Assembly (NCBI RefSeq): GCF_017094505.1
Contig: NZ_CP064787.1
Span: forward strand, 2,294,001 to 2,358,000
DNA from: Halapricum desulfuricans
GTDB taxonomy: Archaea; Halobacteriota; Halobacteria; Halobacteriales; Haloarculaceae
Reading direction: 5' to 3'
DNA length: 64,000 nt
This document shows, one piece after another, positions 24,569 through 33,801 of this stretch. A program made the translations under genes and the position numbers. Under the pieces are notes generated by a model. It was not told where the DNA came from, ran no database searches, and saw only the letters and a program-made list of their open reading frames with translations. Within the stretch, counting starts at the first letter, position 1, and the number at the start of each line of letters is the position of its first letter.

Positions 24569-26458
24569 TCAATCTTCGCCGCGACAGAGGGCCATTCCCT
24601 CGCGGACCGCCTCGGTCCGGCCCAGAAGCGTGAGTCGGTCACCCTCGTGGACCGTGTAGTCTGCCGTCGGGACGACGGCCTCGCCGTCGCGACAGACCAG
24701 CGCGATCAGGCAGGTGTCCGGCAGTTCCGGTCCGACCTCCCGGACAGGGCGATCGTAGAGCGTCGGGTTCCTGAGTTCGACCTCCTGAACGTCGCCGACC
24801 CGATCGAGATCGGTCATCCAGTGAGAGAGCGCAGGACGCTCGATCTGGTTGTCGATCGCCCAGGCGGTCGCCAGCGACGAGGAGATCGTCTGCACGCCCA
24901 GTTCCTCGAACGGTTCGACGTTGTCGGGGTTATTCGCTCGCGCGATGACGTTCTCGACGTCGAACTTCGTGGACGCGAGCTGGGAGACCAGCAGGTTCGC
25001 ATCGTCGTCACCGGTCGCGGCGACGACGATCTTCGCAGCGTTTGCCCCGGCCGACCGGAGCACGTCTGTGTCGGTCCCGTCACCGTGTTCGACGGTGTAG
25101 CCTTGGTTGCGTGCCTGTTCGACGACTGTTTCGTCGCTTTCGATCAATACGACGTTCTCTCCTCGTTCTTCGAGGCGGTCGGCGAGCGCACGGCCCACTC
25201 TCCCGCCTCCGACGATGATGACTCGCATTGGTATCACGTCCAGGTATTCCGCGATGTACCGCGCCAGACCGCCTTCGAAGACGGCAGTCAGTAAGATGGC
25301 GAGAAACACGACGCCGAGCAGTACGTTCGCGTCGTGGACGTCTCCCTGCGCCTGCAACTGGATGGCAAACAGCGTGGCAACGGACGCCGGGATGATGCCG
25401 CGCGGACCGACGAGCCCGACGAACAGTTTCTCGCTGACGGTGAACCGATCGCCGGCCAGCGAGACGAGCACCAGCAGCGGTCGGATCACCAGCGCGATCG
25501 CGGCCACGACCAGCAGCCCGGGCAACCCGACGTCGGCCAGCGCGTCCAGTTCCAGCAACGCAGCGAGAATGATGAACACGAACGACAGGACCAGCAGCGT
25601 GACGTCGCCTTTGAAGTCCACGATGTCTTCCTCGTAGGGGACGTTGGCGTTCCCGAGCAGAAAGCCCGCAGTCGCGGCGGCAGCCACGCCGGCTTCGCCG
25701 GCCAGGAAGTCCGCACCGGCGTACGCGACCAGCGCCCCGGCGAGCACGAGCAACCGCGCGTTACGCGGCGCGTCGCCGGGGGAGAGGTCGACGTATCGCA
25801 GGAGGTAGTAGACGACGCCGGCGACGATCACACCGACGAGCAGTCCCTGGCCGAGGCGGGCCGTGAACTCGGTGAAGATGTCGGCCGGCGTCTCGCCCTG
25901 AATGACGATCACCTTGAAGACCACGACGGCGAGAATCGCCGCGGTCACGTCGTTGACGATGCCCTCGGTCTCGAGCGTGGCCGACACTCGATCGCGGACG
26001 GGAACGACCTGCAGGATGGGCGTGACCACGGTCGGACCGGTCGCGACGAGCAGCGCCCCGATCAGAAACGCGATCCCCCAGCCGACCTCGGGATAGACCA
26101 GATGAACGGCCAGCGCCGTCCCGACCAGCGCGATCGCCGCGCCGACCGTGACCAGCCGGAACGACGCCGTCGGCGCCTCGCGGATCCGATCGACCTGCAG
26201 GTGGAAGGCCCCCTCGAAGACGATAATCGCGACCGCGAGCCCGACGACCGCCGACAGGGTCTCCTCGCCGCCGAACGTCGCCAGCGAAACGATCCGTGTG
26301 CCGAGGACCAGTTCGGCGACCGGGCCGAGCGCGAGCCCGGCGAAGATGTAGAAGATGATGCTCGGGAGTTGCAGCCGGGCAGAGAGCAACTGTGCGAGCA
26401 CGCCCAGCGCGATGATCCCTGCAACGAGCGCGATTAGCGTTGCCGCCCCGGCACTCAT
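24569..26458 (-). CDS. Cation:proton antiporter (CPA) with TrkA-N and TrkA-C domains
   Basis: The 629-residue protein has an N-terminal membrane domain of about 12-13 helices (residues 1-400) of the NhaP/KefB-like CPA type, with GPTVVTPIL and a conserved ND (EGIVNDVTAAIL) ion-binding region. A TrkA-N Rossmann domain follows (RVIIVGGGRVGRALADRL, near 410) and then a TrkA-C domain (VQEVELRNPTLYDRPVREVGPELP to the end). It likely exchanges Na+ or K+ for H+ under NAD(H) or nucleotide control, matching high-salt life. Confidence 0.93.
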   Translation of the reverse strand: MSAGAATLIALVAGIIALGVLAQLLSARLQLPSIIFYIFAGLALGPVAELVLGTRIVSLATFGGEETLSAVVGLAVAIIVFEGAFHLQVDRIREAPTASFRLVTVGAAIALVGTALAVHLVYPEVGWGIAFLIGALLVATGPTVVTPILQVVPVRDRVSATLETEGIVNDVTAAILAVVVFKVIVIQGETPADIFTEFTARLGQGLLVGVIVAGVVYYLLRYVDLSPGDAPRNARLLVLAGALVAYAGADFLAGEAGVAAAATAGFLLGNANVPYEEDIVDFKGDVTLLVLSFVFIILAALLELDALADVGLPGLLVVAAIALVIRPLLVLVSLAGDRFTVSEKLFVGLVGPRGIIPASVATLFAIQLQAQGDVHDANVLLGVVFLAILLTAVFEGGLARYIAEYLDVIPMRVIIVGGGRVGRALADRLEERGENVVLIESDETVVEQARNQGYTVEHGDGTDTDVLRSAGANAAKIVVAATGDDDANLLVSQLASTKFDVENVIARANNPDNVEPFEELGVQTISSSLATAWAIDNQIERPALSHWMTDLDRVGDVQEVELRNPTLYDRPVREVGPELPDTCLIALVCRDGEAVVPTADYTVHEGDRLTLLGRTEAVREGMALCRGED

Positions 26459-27122
26459 CGGACTCGCCCCATGACTCGCGATTCATGGCCTACTACAAAA
26501 AACGGAGCGAAAACCGTCCGACCCGTGGGCGTCCGCTGCCGGCAGGACTTCGTATATTTGGCCATATCTATATCCAAACGTACCGAACATAGTACGATTC
26601 AAGTATTATTCGAACCTAAGTAAAAGTCGCGGGCAAGTCCCGGACGCTCGCATGTGCCCACTTGGTCGCTCCGGGCATTGTCATGCACGTGACCACCCCC
26701 TGCCCCTTCGTGCTCGTTCCCCTGATAGTGGTTGCTGTAAGTCTGTTCCGTATCGACCACCCGACGCCGGGCGGTCGGGGGCGGTAAATCGGTACAACAA
26801 TCTGCCCAGCTTCTCTCGCTCCTGAAACACGCTGTCTCACCCCTCTCAATTCCGATAGGGAGTCGCGTAGCAATCCATAGAGTTCGCCCGGGAACGATGG
26901 TCCAGTCACTCGATCGGAGTGAGAGTGTCTCCGATCGGCTACGCTAATCCCTATGAAACACGCGAATCGAACAATAGCTATCAGATGTCTGTACGACGGA
27001 GTAACGCGGGCTGGCAGGTTTTTCCACCCGTATCAGTATAGATAATTGATGAAAGACATATATGCCCCCTGGTGCGTATGTTGGTGACATGCCCCGATAT
27101 TCGGAATCGGGGATCCACACTC
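26459..27122. other. Long intergenic region with repeat A3; no gene recognised
   Basis: This 664-bp gap between divergent genes is low in GC around 26560-26630 and 26940-27075. It contains repeat A3 (26721-26800). A minus-strand frame across 26616-26909 shows no family resemblance and covers the repeat, so it was rejected. Promoters for the antiporter (left end) and amylase (right end; AT-rich 27030-27065) must lie here. Confidence 0.6.
26721..26800 (+). repeat. Family A intergenic palindromic repeat, copy A3
   Basis: Starts CCTGATAGTGGTTGCTGTAA, continues GTCTGTTCCG, then a stem (CGACCACCC ... GGGCGGTCG, one mismatch) and GGTAAATCGGTACAACA. The first 30 bases differ from A1 at only three positions. 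Confidence 0.85.
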
Positions 27123-28418
27123 ATGCACAGGGACAGCCAGGGCACGGCAGTGTCGGACGAAGCGATTGACTGGAACGCGAGCGACGTTGCGGGGATCCCG
27201 GCCGACGTGTCGCTCCCCGACGAGCGAACGCCGGCCACGGGCGAGCCAGTCGGACTGCAGTATTTCGACTACGACGACGACCTGGGGCCTGAAGGAGACC
27301 ACTGGAGACGGATCGCCCGCGAGGCAGACCGGATCGCCCGGGCGGGGTACAGCGCCGTCTGGGTCCAGCCGCCGATGGAGCCGAACACGCCCGACAGCAA
27401 CGGCTACAACCCCCGCGATCACCTCACGTGGGACTCGCCGCTCGGTACCGAGTCCGAGTTCGAGGCGATGGTCGATCGCCTCGCCAACGCCCAGGCCGGC
27501 GAGGTCGAGGTCTACATCGACGCGATCGTCAACCATACTGCGACGGACGATCCGGGCGACGGAACCTACGCGCACCTCGACGACCCGGACCACTACCACC
27601 ACCCCCACGAGGGCGATCGGACGACGATGCAGCTGTTCGACCTGTGGGACCTCGATCAGACCAACCCGGAGGTCACCCGTCACCTCCGGGCGTACGTCGA
27701 GAAGATCGCCCAGACGGGCTGTGCCGGGGTTCGCTGGGACGCCGCAAAGCACGTCCCGATGTGGTACTTCGAGGAGTTCCTCAACGACTGGGCCGACCAG
27801 CACGACTTCTTCCGGGTCGGCGAGGTCTTCGACGGCGATACCGACTTCCTGGAGGCCTACGCCGACACGGGGATGCGCACCTTCGACTACCCCCTCTTTT
27901 TCACGATGCACGACGCCTTCCACGAGGGCGGGGACCTCCGCTGGCTGGAGGGGGCCCTCCAGCACGAGGACTCGCTGCTCGGGCGCGACCCCGACAGTGC
28001 CGTAACCTTCGTCGCCAACCACGACGAGGGGCCGCCACAACTCTCGCGGCTGGCCTACGCCTTTATTCTCACGGCCCCAGGCTACCCGTTCGTGTACGCC
28101 AACTACGCCACGTCCGAGGGCGTCGACTACGACGCCGCGTGGCTGTCGAATCTCGTCTGGATCAAGCGCACGCTCGCGGACGGCGAGCAATTCGTCCGCC
28201 ACGCCGATCGCGATCTGTTCGTCCACGAGCGCTATCAGAACCTCCTGACGGGGATCAACAAGGCCGACTGTCCCCGCACGGAGTGGGTCTACACCGGCTG
28301 GGAGGAGACGACGCTGCGGGATTACACCGGGAGTGGTGACGTGATCGAGACCGACGAGGACGGCTGGGTCGAACTGACCGTCCCCGCGAAAGGCTGGGCC
28401 TGCTACGCGCCGGCCTGA
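27123..28418 (+). CDS. Cytoplasmic GH13 alpha-amylase-family glycosidase
   Basis: The protein has 431 residues from the ATG at 27123 (an ATG at 27078 would add 15). The four GH13 regions are present: I DAIVNHT (133-139), II GVRWDAAKH with Arg204 and nucleophile Asp206, III GEVFD with acid/base Glu234, and IV VANHDE with Asp301. No signal peptide or carbohydrate-binding module is seen, so it is probably intracellular, acting on maltodextrin, glycogen-like or trehalose-type substrates. A short beta-domain ends the protein. Confidence 0.9.
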   Translation: MHRDSQGTAVSDEAIDWNASDVAGIPADVSLPDERTPATGEPVGLQYFDYDDDLGPEGDHWRRIAREADRIARAGYSAVWVQPPMEPNTPDSNGYNPRDHLTWDSPLGTESEFEAMVDRLANAQAGEVEVYIDAIVNHTATDDPGDGTYAHLDDPDHYHHPHEGDRTTMQLFDLWDLDQTNPEVTRHLRAYVEKIAQTGCAGVRWDAAKHVPMWYFEEFLNDWADQHDFFRVGEVFDGDTDFLEAYADTGMRTFDYPLFFTMHDAFHEGGDLRWLEGALQHEDSLLGRDPDSAVTFVANHDEGPPQLSRLAYAFILTAPGYPFVYANYATSEGVDYDAAWLSNLVWIKRTLADGEQFVRHADRDLFVHERYQNLLTGINKADCPRTEWVYTGWEETTLRDYTGSGDVIETDEDGWVELTVPAKGWACYAPA

Positions 28419-28433
28419 TCGCACCTGCGTCTG

Positions 28434-29288
28434 CTACGTCTCGGCCAGTTCGATCGCCTCGGCAGCGATCGCTTCGAGATCAGCCTGGATGTGGCCGTTC
28501 GAGACGATCACTTCGATCGACCCGTCTTCGATGCGGGAGGGGCGTCGCCGGACCGTACCGCCGGCCTCCTCGACCAGCAGGAGGCCGGCCGCGACGTCCC
28601 ACTCCTGGATCGAGAGGATCAGATAGCCGTCGGCGTGGCCCGCGGCGACTTGCGCGAGATTGATCGCGGCGCTGCCCGGCCGCCGGAACTGGCCCTCCCG
28701 ATCGAGGACCTCCCGGACCGTGATCTCGTCGATCGCCCGGACGTCGGCGTCGCGCTCGCTCAGCCGACCGAACACGACAGCACCGGCGAGTTCGTCCTGA
28801 TCGCTGACCTCGAGGGGAGTCCCGTCGAGGTCGTCCGCGTCGGTCACACCGTCGACCCCGTGGTGGACGAACGCACCCTCACCGCGGACGCCGTACCAGA
28901 GCCGGTCGAGCGCTCGCGGGGGCGAGGCGACGACCCCGACCTGCGGGGTGCCATCGACGACCAGCGCGATCGAGACGCAGTAATACGGGAGGCCGACGGC
29001 GAAGTTGGCCGTCCCGTCGATCGGATCGACGACCCACTCCCGGCCGTGGCCGCTGTAGTGTTCACCCGTTCCTTCCTCGCCGACGACGCTATCGTCGGGG
29101 AACGCGGACTTCAGTACGTCGAGGATCGCGTCCTGGCTAGCCTGGTCGGCCACCGTCACCATATCGTTGACGTTCGTTTTGGTCTCGGTCCCGCCGGCCT
29201 CACGGAGGTCGCCGCGCTCGGCGCGCATGGCTTCCATTCCCGCGGTCGCGGCTCGGATCGCCGCGTCGAGTTCTCTCTCGTAGTCCAT
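28434..29288 (-). CDS. Inositol monophosphatase-family phosphatase
   Basis: The 284-residue protein has the metal-binding motif GEEGTGE (Glu71-Glu72), WVVDPIDGTANF (Asp88, Asp91) and EWDVAAGLLLVEEAGG near 231-246. These are the three signature regions of the IMPase/FBPase superfamily using Mg2+. In archaea such enzymes dephosphorylate inositol-1-phosphate and often fructose-1,6-bisphosphate. It lies 46 bp after cysK on the same strand and converges on the amylase gene. Confidence 0.92.
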   Translation of the reverse strand: MDYERELDAAIRAATAGMEAMRAERGDLREAGGTETKTNVNDMVTVADQASQDAILDVLKSAFPDDSVVGEEGTGEHYSGHGREWVVDPIDGTANFAVGLPYYCVSIALVVDGTPQVGVVASPPRALDRLWYGVRGEGAFVHHGVDGVTDADDLDGTPLEVSDQDELAGAVVFGRLSERDADVRAIDEITVREVLDREGQFRRPGSAAINLAQVAAGHADGYLILSIQEWDVAAGLLLVEEAGGTVRRRPSRIEDGSIEVIVSNGHIQADLEAIAAEAIELAET

Positions 29289-29334
29289 ACTGCCCGTTAT
29301 CGGCTGACGGGCGAAAGCCCATCGATACGGCGGG

Positions 29335-30237
29335 CTAGACGTCATACAGGTCCGTCGAGAGATACCGCTCGCCGGGATCACAGACGATCGTCGCCACGAG
29401 GTCCCCGGGGCGTTCGCGCGCCACCTCGGCGGCGACGTGGACGTTCGCGCCCGTCGAGATCCCGCCGGCGATCCCCTCCTCGCCGGCGAGTCGTCGGGCC
29501 GTCTCGATCGCGTCGTCCCTGCCGACCGTACGGACCTCGTCCAGCAGATCGCGCTCCAGAATCTCGGGCACGAATCCGGCTCCGATCCCCTGGATGCCGT
29601 GACTGCCCGCCTCGCCGCCGGACAGCACCGCCGAGTCTTCCGGCTCGACGGCGATCAGGTCGATGTCAGTATCGGCTTGCTCGAAATAGGTCCCGACACC
29701 CGTGATCGTCCCGCCGGTCCCGACGCCGGCGACGAACACGTCCAGATCGCTGTCGGTCGCCTCGTCCAGTTCCGGCCCCGTCGTCCGCCGGTGGGCCTTC
29801 GGGTTGGCGGGATTGTCGAACTGCTGGGGGACGAAGGTGTCCTCGTACTCCGCGGCGAGTTCGTCGGCACGCTCAATGGCACCGCTCATCCCGCTATCGG
29901 CGTCGGTCAGCTCCAGGTCGGCTCCGAGCGCTCGGAGGAGTTTGCGCCGCTCCTCGCTCATCGATTCAGGCATCGTCAGAATCAACTCCTGGTCCCGGGC
30001 AGCACAGACCGCTGCCAAGCCGATCCCCGTGTTCCCGCTCGTGGGCTCGATGACGACTGTCTCGTCTGTCAACGCGCCCGCCTCTGCGGCCGAATCGAGC
30101 ATCTCGCGGGCGATCCGGTCTTTGACCGAGTAGGGATTGAACGACTCCAGTTTCACCAGTAGGTTCGGCGCGATCGACTCGACCCGAACCAGCGGCGTCT
30201 CTCCGATCAGTTCCGTCACGTCGGCTGCGACGTTCAT
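29335..30237 (-). CDS. cysK: Cysteine synthase (O-acetylserine sulfhydrylase)
   Basis: The 300-residue protein has PLP lysine Lys39 in ESFNPYSVKDRIA. The substrate loop PTSGNTGIG (66-73) and the phosphate-binding glycine loop GVGTGGTITGVG are canonical. It forms cysteine from O-acetylserine and sulfide, or acts on an activated serine equivalent. The ATG at 30237 is preferred over a TTG one codon upstream. An HTH-10-type regulator gene lies just beyond the promoter. Confidence 0.93.
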   Translation of the reverse strand: MNVAADVTELIGETPLVRVESIAPNLLVKLESFNPYSVKDRIAREMLDSAAEAGALTDETVVIEPTSGNTGIGLAAVCAARDQELILTMPESMSEERRKLLRALGADLELTDADSGMSGAIERADELAAEYEDTFVPQQFDNPANPKAHRRTTGPELDEATDSDLDVFVAGVGTGGTITGVGTYFEQADTDIDLIAVEPEDSAVLSGGEAGSHGIQGIGAGFVPEILERDLLDEVRTVGRDDAIETARRLAGEEGIAGGISTGANVHVAAEVARERPGDLVATIVCDPGERYLSTDLYDV

Positions 30238-30295
30238 CAACGAGACAGTCGGGATCAGCCGCAGTATTAGGTTTCCCTAAAATATAGCGGACTTT

Positions 30296-30970
30296 TTATG
30301 GCGTCGTCAGGATCTCGTCCATGAGTTTCGACTGGGCGGCCGCGAGGTGTTCGGTGAACGTCGAGGCGTCGATCCCGAGTGCGTTGGCGACATCAGTAGC
30401 GTTGGCCGAGCGCGGGTAGGAGAAATAGCCCATCTCATGGGCGGTTTCCAGCACTTCGAGCTGGCGGTCGGTCAGGCGGGCGCGGTTGATCGGGACGACG
30501 TCGTCGGCCCCTTCCTCGTCGCTGTCGACCTGCAGCAGATAGCGGATGCGCACCGACCCGAACTGCTCGCGGAGGTCGGTCACGAGGTCACGCAGGTCCG
30601 TGATGTTCGTCAGATGAAGCGTCAACACGAGCGAGCCGTCCTGTGCGCGAACGTCGGCGATCGGGTGTTCGTGCTGTTCGACGTACTCACAGACGCAGTC
30701 CTGCAGGTCGTGAGTGAACTGAAAGACCTGCGCGGACTGATACTCGAAGAGGGATTCGAGGTTCTGGTCGAACGCGTCCGGGTCGACGTTCCCGGTCGCG
30801 GTGAACTCCTCGGTGTACTCCCCGTCCCCGTTTCTCGCGCGGCGAACCGAGGTGACCGACCCGTCTGTGCGTTCGGTGAACCGGGCGACGGGACAGGCCT
30901 CGGTCGCCGGTATCTCGAGCTCGGCGCGCATCCCGGACATCGTACTCTTCACTCGGTTCGTTCCGGCCAT
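30296..30970 (-). CDS. HTH-10 (bacterio-opsin-activator-like) transcriptional regulator
   Basis: The 224-residue protein has an N-terminal haloarchaeal sensor-like beta-rich domain (ELEIPATEACPVARFTERTDG; TLHLTNITDLRDLVTDLREQFG). A C-terminal HTH_10 follows (LTDRQLEVLETAHEMGYFSYPRSANATDVANALGIDASTFTEHLAAAQSKLMDEIL), ending essentially at the protein terminus, as in Bat/DmsR-type regulators. The start could also be the Met at 30931 (MRAELEIP); the longer ATG at 30970 is given. The target is unknown; cysK lies next to it. Confidence 0.88.
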   Translation of the reverse strand: MAGTNRVKSTMSGMRAELEIPATEACPVARFTERTDGSVTSVRRARNGDGEYTEEFTATGNVDPDAFDQNLESLFEYQSAQVFQFTHDLQDCVCEYVEQHEHPIADVRAQDGSLVLTLHLTNITDLRDLVTDLREQFGSVRIRYLLQVDSDEEGADDVVPINRARLTDRQLEVLETAHEMGYFSYPRSANATDVANALGIDASTFTEHLAAAQSKLMDEILTTP

Positions 30971-31072
30971 AACCCTCGCGTGCGTTCCCATCGACTGAAA
31001 ACTAGCAGGGACTATCGTTCGAATCCGGGGTCGTGACCGGAATTTTTCACGCTGGCGGTCGTCGACCCGAAC

Positions 31073-31501
31073 ATGAATCCGACGCAGTTCCTCGAAGACA
31101 TCGTTCACGAACCGACCCAGGCGGAGGGGGACGGGTTCGATCTGACCGTCGCGGAGGCGTACGAGGTCGACGCGCCGGGCCGTGTCGATTTCGGCGGCGG
31201 CGAGCTCGAGACTCCTGAGCTGACGGGCCGCGAGCGGACGCGACGCAATCCCGACGACGACTACGAGTGGTGGCACCTCGATTCGGGCCAGTACCTCATC
31301 GAATACAACGAGTCGCTCGACCTGCCGCCGGACCTGGTCGCGGAAATCCAGACCCGCGAGGCGGTTCGTGAACACGGGGCCTTCCACCCGACGCTGTCGG
31401 TCCAGTCGCTCGGTCGCGTGCCGCTGTCAGTCGGCGGTGCCGGGATCAACATAAAGGAGAACGCCCGCGTCTCGACGATCGTCGGGATCGGCCGTCGGTG
31501 A
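31073..31501 (+). CDS. dUTPase/dCTP-deaminase-fold protein
   Basis: The 142-residue protein contains [50 protein letters not shown] and [17 protein letters not shown], which match the trimeric dUTPase/dCTP deaminase fold (beta-barrel with the P-x-D-L and G-x-H motifs). It is shorter than dCTP deaminases (about 190). It may hydrolyse dUTP to dUMP or have a related nucleotide role. It precedes the S6e operon on the same strand with a separate promoter between them. Confidence 0.75.
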   Translation: MNPTQFLEDIVHEPTQAEGDGFDLTVAEAYEVDAPGRVDFGGGELETPELTGRERTRRNPDDDYEWWHLDSGQYLIEYNESLDLPPDLVAEIQTREAVREHGAFHPTLSVQSLGRVPLSVGGAGINIKENARVSTIVGIGRR

Positions 31502-31533
31502 CCTGACAGGGGTGTCGTTGCGGTTCGACGGGC

Positions 31534-31541
31534 TTTTTAAG
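31534..31541 (+). promoter_or_regulatory. TATA box of the S6e operon
   Basis: TTTTTAAG lies 22-29 bp upstream of the ATG at 31563, fitting a strong leaderless ribosomal-protein promoter. Confidence 0.55.
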
Positions 31542-31562
31542 CACGACTGGCAGGTTACAGGC

Positions 31563-31955
31563 ATGGTAGATTTCACCGTCGCCGTTGCGGACCCAGACAG
31601 CGGCGAGACGCACCAGATCGACATCGACGGACAGGACGCGAACCGATTCATGGGCCGAGAGATCGGCGACGAAGTCGCGGGCAGCGCAGTCGGACTCGAC
31701 GGCTACACGCTCGAGATCACCGGCGGCTCCGATACGGCCGGTCGCCCGCTTCGCGGTGACGTTCGCGGCCCGAACCTCAAGTCCGTCCTGCTGGAAGGCG
31801 GCGTTGGCTACGAGCCCTCTCGCGACGGCGAGCGCAAGCGCGTGACCGTTCGCGGACGCGAGATCAGCGACGAGGTCCGCCAGATCAACGCGGCGATCGC
31901 CGAGGCCGGGAGCGGCGACGTCGCCGAGCTGCTGGGCGAGGCCGACGACGAATAA
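31563..31955 (+). CDS. rps6e: 30S ribosomal protein S6e
   Basis: The 130-residue protein begins [38 protein letters not shown] and contains [35 protein letters not shown]. This is the archaeal S6e signature (G-x-D-x-x-G-x-PM-like region in halophilic form). It is a small-subunit component. It is followed 4 bp later by a conserved haloarchaeal gene, suggesting an operon. Confidence 0.96.
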   Translation: MVDFTVAVADPDSGETHQIDIDGQDANRFMGREIGDEVAGSAVGLDGYTLEITGGSDTAGRPLRGDVRGPNLKSVLLEGGVGYEPSRDGERKRVTVRGREISDEVRQINAAIAEAGSGDVAELLGEADDE

Positions 31956-31959
31956 GCGC

Positions 31960-32385
31960 ATGGCCGACCGGATCGCCAGCGACCACGAGGCGGTCCAGAC
32001 CCACCGAATCACGCTGGGGACCGCCGGTCGGACCTCGCGCCCGGAACTCGAACTCCCCGAATCGATCGACGCCAGCGACGGTGACGTCGTGCGGCTCACC
32101 CTCGACGGACGGGCCTGTTACGCGCTCGTCGAGGCCGGACTGGACGGAACGGCGCGTCTCCGCGGCGCCTTCGAGAACGCACGGCTCGCTCGCGAGGGCG
32201 ACGGCGAGAATCGCCTGCTCGAGTGGATCGACGACAGCGGGGTCAAACCGGGCCGCTCGCTGCTTCTGGACGTGCTTTCGACCGGCTATCACTACGGGCT
32301 GCGCGAACCCGGGCAACGAGTCGTCTACACGGTTCTCGAGCCCCCGAAGGGGTCGCTGTCGGACATCGCCGACTCGATCGGCTAG
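31960..32385 (+). CDS. Haloarchaeal conserved protein (DUF7112-like) co-transcribed with S6e
   Basis: The 141-residue acidic protein begins MADRIASDHEAVQTHRITLGTAGRTSRPELELPESIDASDGDVVRL, resembling a haloarchaeal family I recall as DUF7112. It looks beta-rich with an SpoVT/AbrB-like or PUA-like flavour (GDVVRLTLDGRACYALVE), but no catalytic residues are evident. Its ATG comes 4 bp after the S6e stop, implying coupling and a possible translation-related role (inference). Confidence 0.75.
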   Translation: MADRIASDHEAVQTHRITLGTAGRTSRPELELPESIDASDGDVVRLTLDGRACYALVEAGLDGTARLRGAFENARLAREGDGENRLLEWIDDSGVKPGRSLLLDVLSTGYHYGLREPGQRVVYTVLEPPKGSLSDIADSIG

Positions 32386-32467
32386 ACCGGATCGGTCGCA
32401 TTTTCTCACGTGATAGTCGCTCGAAACGCTCAAGATTCGTCCGACACAACGGTCCGGTAGCCAAGAG

Positions 32468-33343
32468 ATGTCGGAATCTATCATCGCGGACTTCGTCGCG
32501 TCGTTTAACTCCCAGAAGTCCGCGCGTTCCGAGCCCGTCAGGGGACGGGTCCTCCTCAGCCGCAAGCGACTCGTGCTGGCCGCCGAGGAGGGAAAGACGC
32601 AGATTCCGCTCACGTCGATCGTCGACGTCGCCGTCGGTCAGGTGCCCGACGAGCTGGGCGACTTTTTCAACTCGACGGTGACCGTCGCGTTCGAGCGCAA
32701 CGACCGGCAGTTCGTCGCCGCTATCGAGGCCGACGACGAGACGATCGAGAAGTTCAATTCGGTGCTGTACAAGGCGCTGCTCAACGGGACCGAGGCGACG
32801 GTCAAACACCCCGCTCGGATCGGCGGTCGCGTCACCGGAGCGGAGTTCACGCCGGCGAAGCTGTTCGTGAATCCACGCCGGATCCGATTCAAGAGACAGG
32901 ACGGGACGTTCACGATCCGGCTCACGACAGTTACGGGGTTCGAACGCCTCTCGCGGGAAATCGCCGGCGCGACGCGACCGGTCCTGTCGACGACGCACAA
33001 CCGAAACGGGCAGGCAATCGTCACCCTCGCCGCGCTGCCCTCGTCCCGGAAAATGAACGTCCTCGGACGGTACCTCCGGCGCGAGTACCGTGAAGTGATG
33101 GAGGAAATCCGGGACGTCGACATCTCTGACGCGGAGACAGAACTGCTGGTGACCGTCTATTCGACAGGAGACATGGACGGAATTCCGCTGGCGGGCGTCC
33201 TCGATCTGGAAGCGAGCGAGGTCGAGTTGCTGCGCGGTCGACTCGAAGAGAAAGGGCTGGTGACCGACAGCGAAGACGGACTCCAGTTGACCCCGGCCGG
33301 TCGCGTCGTCGTCAACAACCACCTCGAGGACGTCAACGACTAG
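32468..33343 (+). CDS. cheF: CheF-family chemotaxis/archaellum adaptor protein
   Basis: The 291-residue protein begins MSESIIADFVASFNSQKSARSEPVRGRVLLSRKRLVLAAEEGKTQIPLTSI. It has two repeated PH-like segments (about 25-110 and 120-215) and a C-terminal winged-helix-like part (GIPLAGVLDLEASEVELLRGRLEEKGLVTDSEDGLQLTPAGRVVV). This is the archaeal CheF family, which bridges CheY-P and the archaellum motor switch. Here it is not next to che or arl genes, so it may be a stand-alone paralogue. Confidence 0.88.
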   Translation: MSESIIADFVASFNSQKSARSEPVRGRVLLSRKRLVLAAEEGKTQIPLTSIVDVAVGQVPDELGDFFNSTVTVAFERNDRQFVAAIEADDETIEKFNSVLYKALLNGTEATVKHPARIGGRVTGAEFTPAKLFVNPRRIRFKRQDGTFTIRLTTVTGFERLSREIAGATRPVLSTTHNRNGQAIVTLAALPSSRKMNVLGRYLRREYREVMEEIRDVDISDAETELLVTVYSTGDMDGIPLAGVLDLEASEVELLRGRLEEKGLVTDSEDGLQLTPAGRVVVNNHLEDVND

Positions 33344-33364
33344 CAGCGCTCGCGAGGGGCGAGG

Positions 33365-33760
33365 TCAGCTGACGTCGTCGACGCTGTCGGGTTCGTCCTC
33401 AACGGCGCGTTTCATCGAGTCGCGGCGGGCCTTGGCGTCCCGGCCGGTCGCTTCGAGCAGGAACTCGTTTTTGAGCGAGACGGCTTCCTCGGCGTCCTCG
33501 ACGTCGCCCGAGGCGATGACTTCCTCCGCCGGGCGCTCGACGATATCGAGCGCGAGTTTGTCCTTCTTGCTGCCGTATTCGACAGTCCCGACGACGACGC
33601 GCTCGAAGACCGCGTTGTCCGGGCCCTCGACGACGTAGAGGTCGTTGCCCTTGTACTCCTCGGTTCCGGAGATCGATCCGAAGTACTCCTCGACGGTCGC
33701 TTCCATGTCCGGGATGCGGTCGGAGAGATATTCGCCCCTCCGCATCTTGTACTCTCGCAT
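33365..33760 (-). CDS. DUF5611-like conserved archaeal protein
   Basis: The 131-residue protein begins MREYKMRRGEYLSDRIPDMEATVEEYFGSISGTEEYKGNDLYVVEGP and matches a widespread haloarchaeal family (DUF5611, recalled). It has mixed alpha/beta composition, no Cys and no membrane segment. The basic motif MRRGEYLS suggests nucleic-acid or phosphate contact, but this is speculative. The start is the ATG at 33760. It converges with cheF. Confidence 0.8.
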   Translation of the reverse strand: MREYKMRRGEYLSDRIPDMEATVEEYFGSISGTEEYKGNDLYVVEGPDNAVFERVVVGTVEYGSKKDKLALDIVERPAEEVIASGDVEDAEEAVSLKNEFLLEATGRDAKARRDSMKRAVEDEPDSVDDVS

Positions 33761-33801
33761 GCGCGGTCGTTGGCCGGGCGACGGTATACTCTTTTCGCGT
33801 T

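Noticed and set aside
24274-24633. Plus-strand frame between amtB and the antiporter gene
   Set aside because: Covers repeat B2 and the antiporter 3' end, and has no haloarchaeal composition or recognisable family.
25334-26437. Plus-strand frame opposite the cation antiporter
   Set aside because: Very Asp/Arg/Gln-rich shadow of the hydrophobic antiporter codons.
26616-26909. Minus-strand frame in the gap before the amylase gene
   Set aside because: Runs through repeat A3, is basic rather than acidic, and shows no similarity to known proteins.
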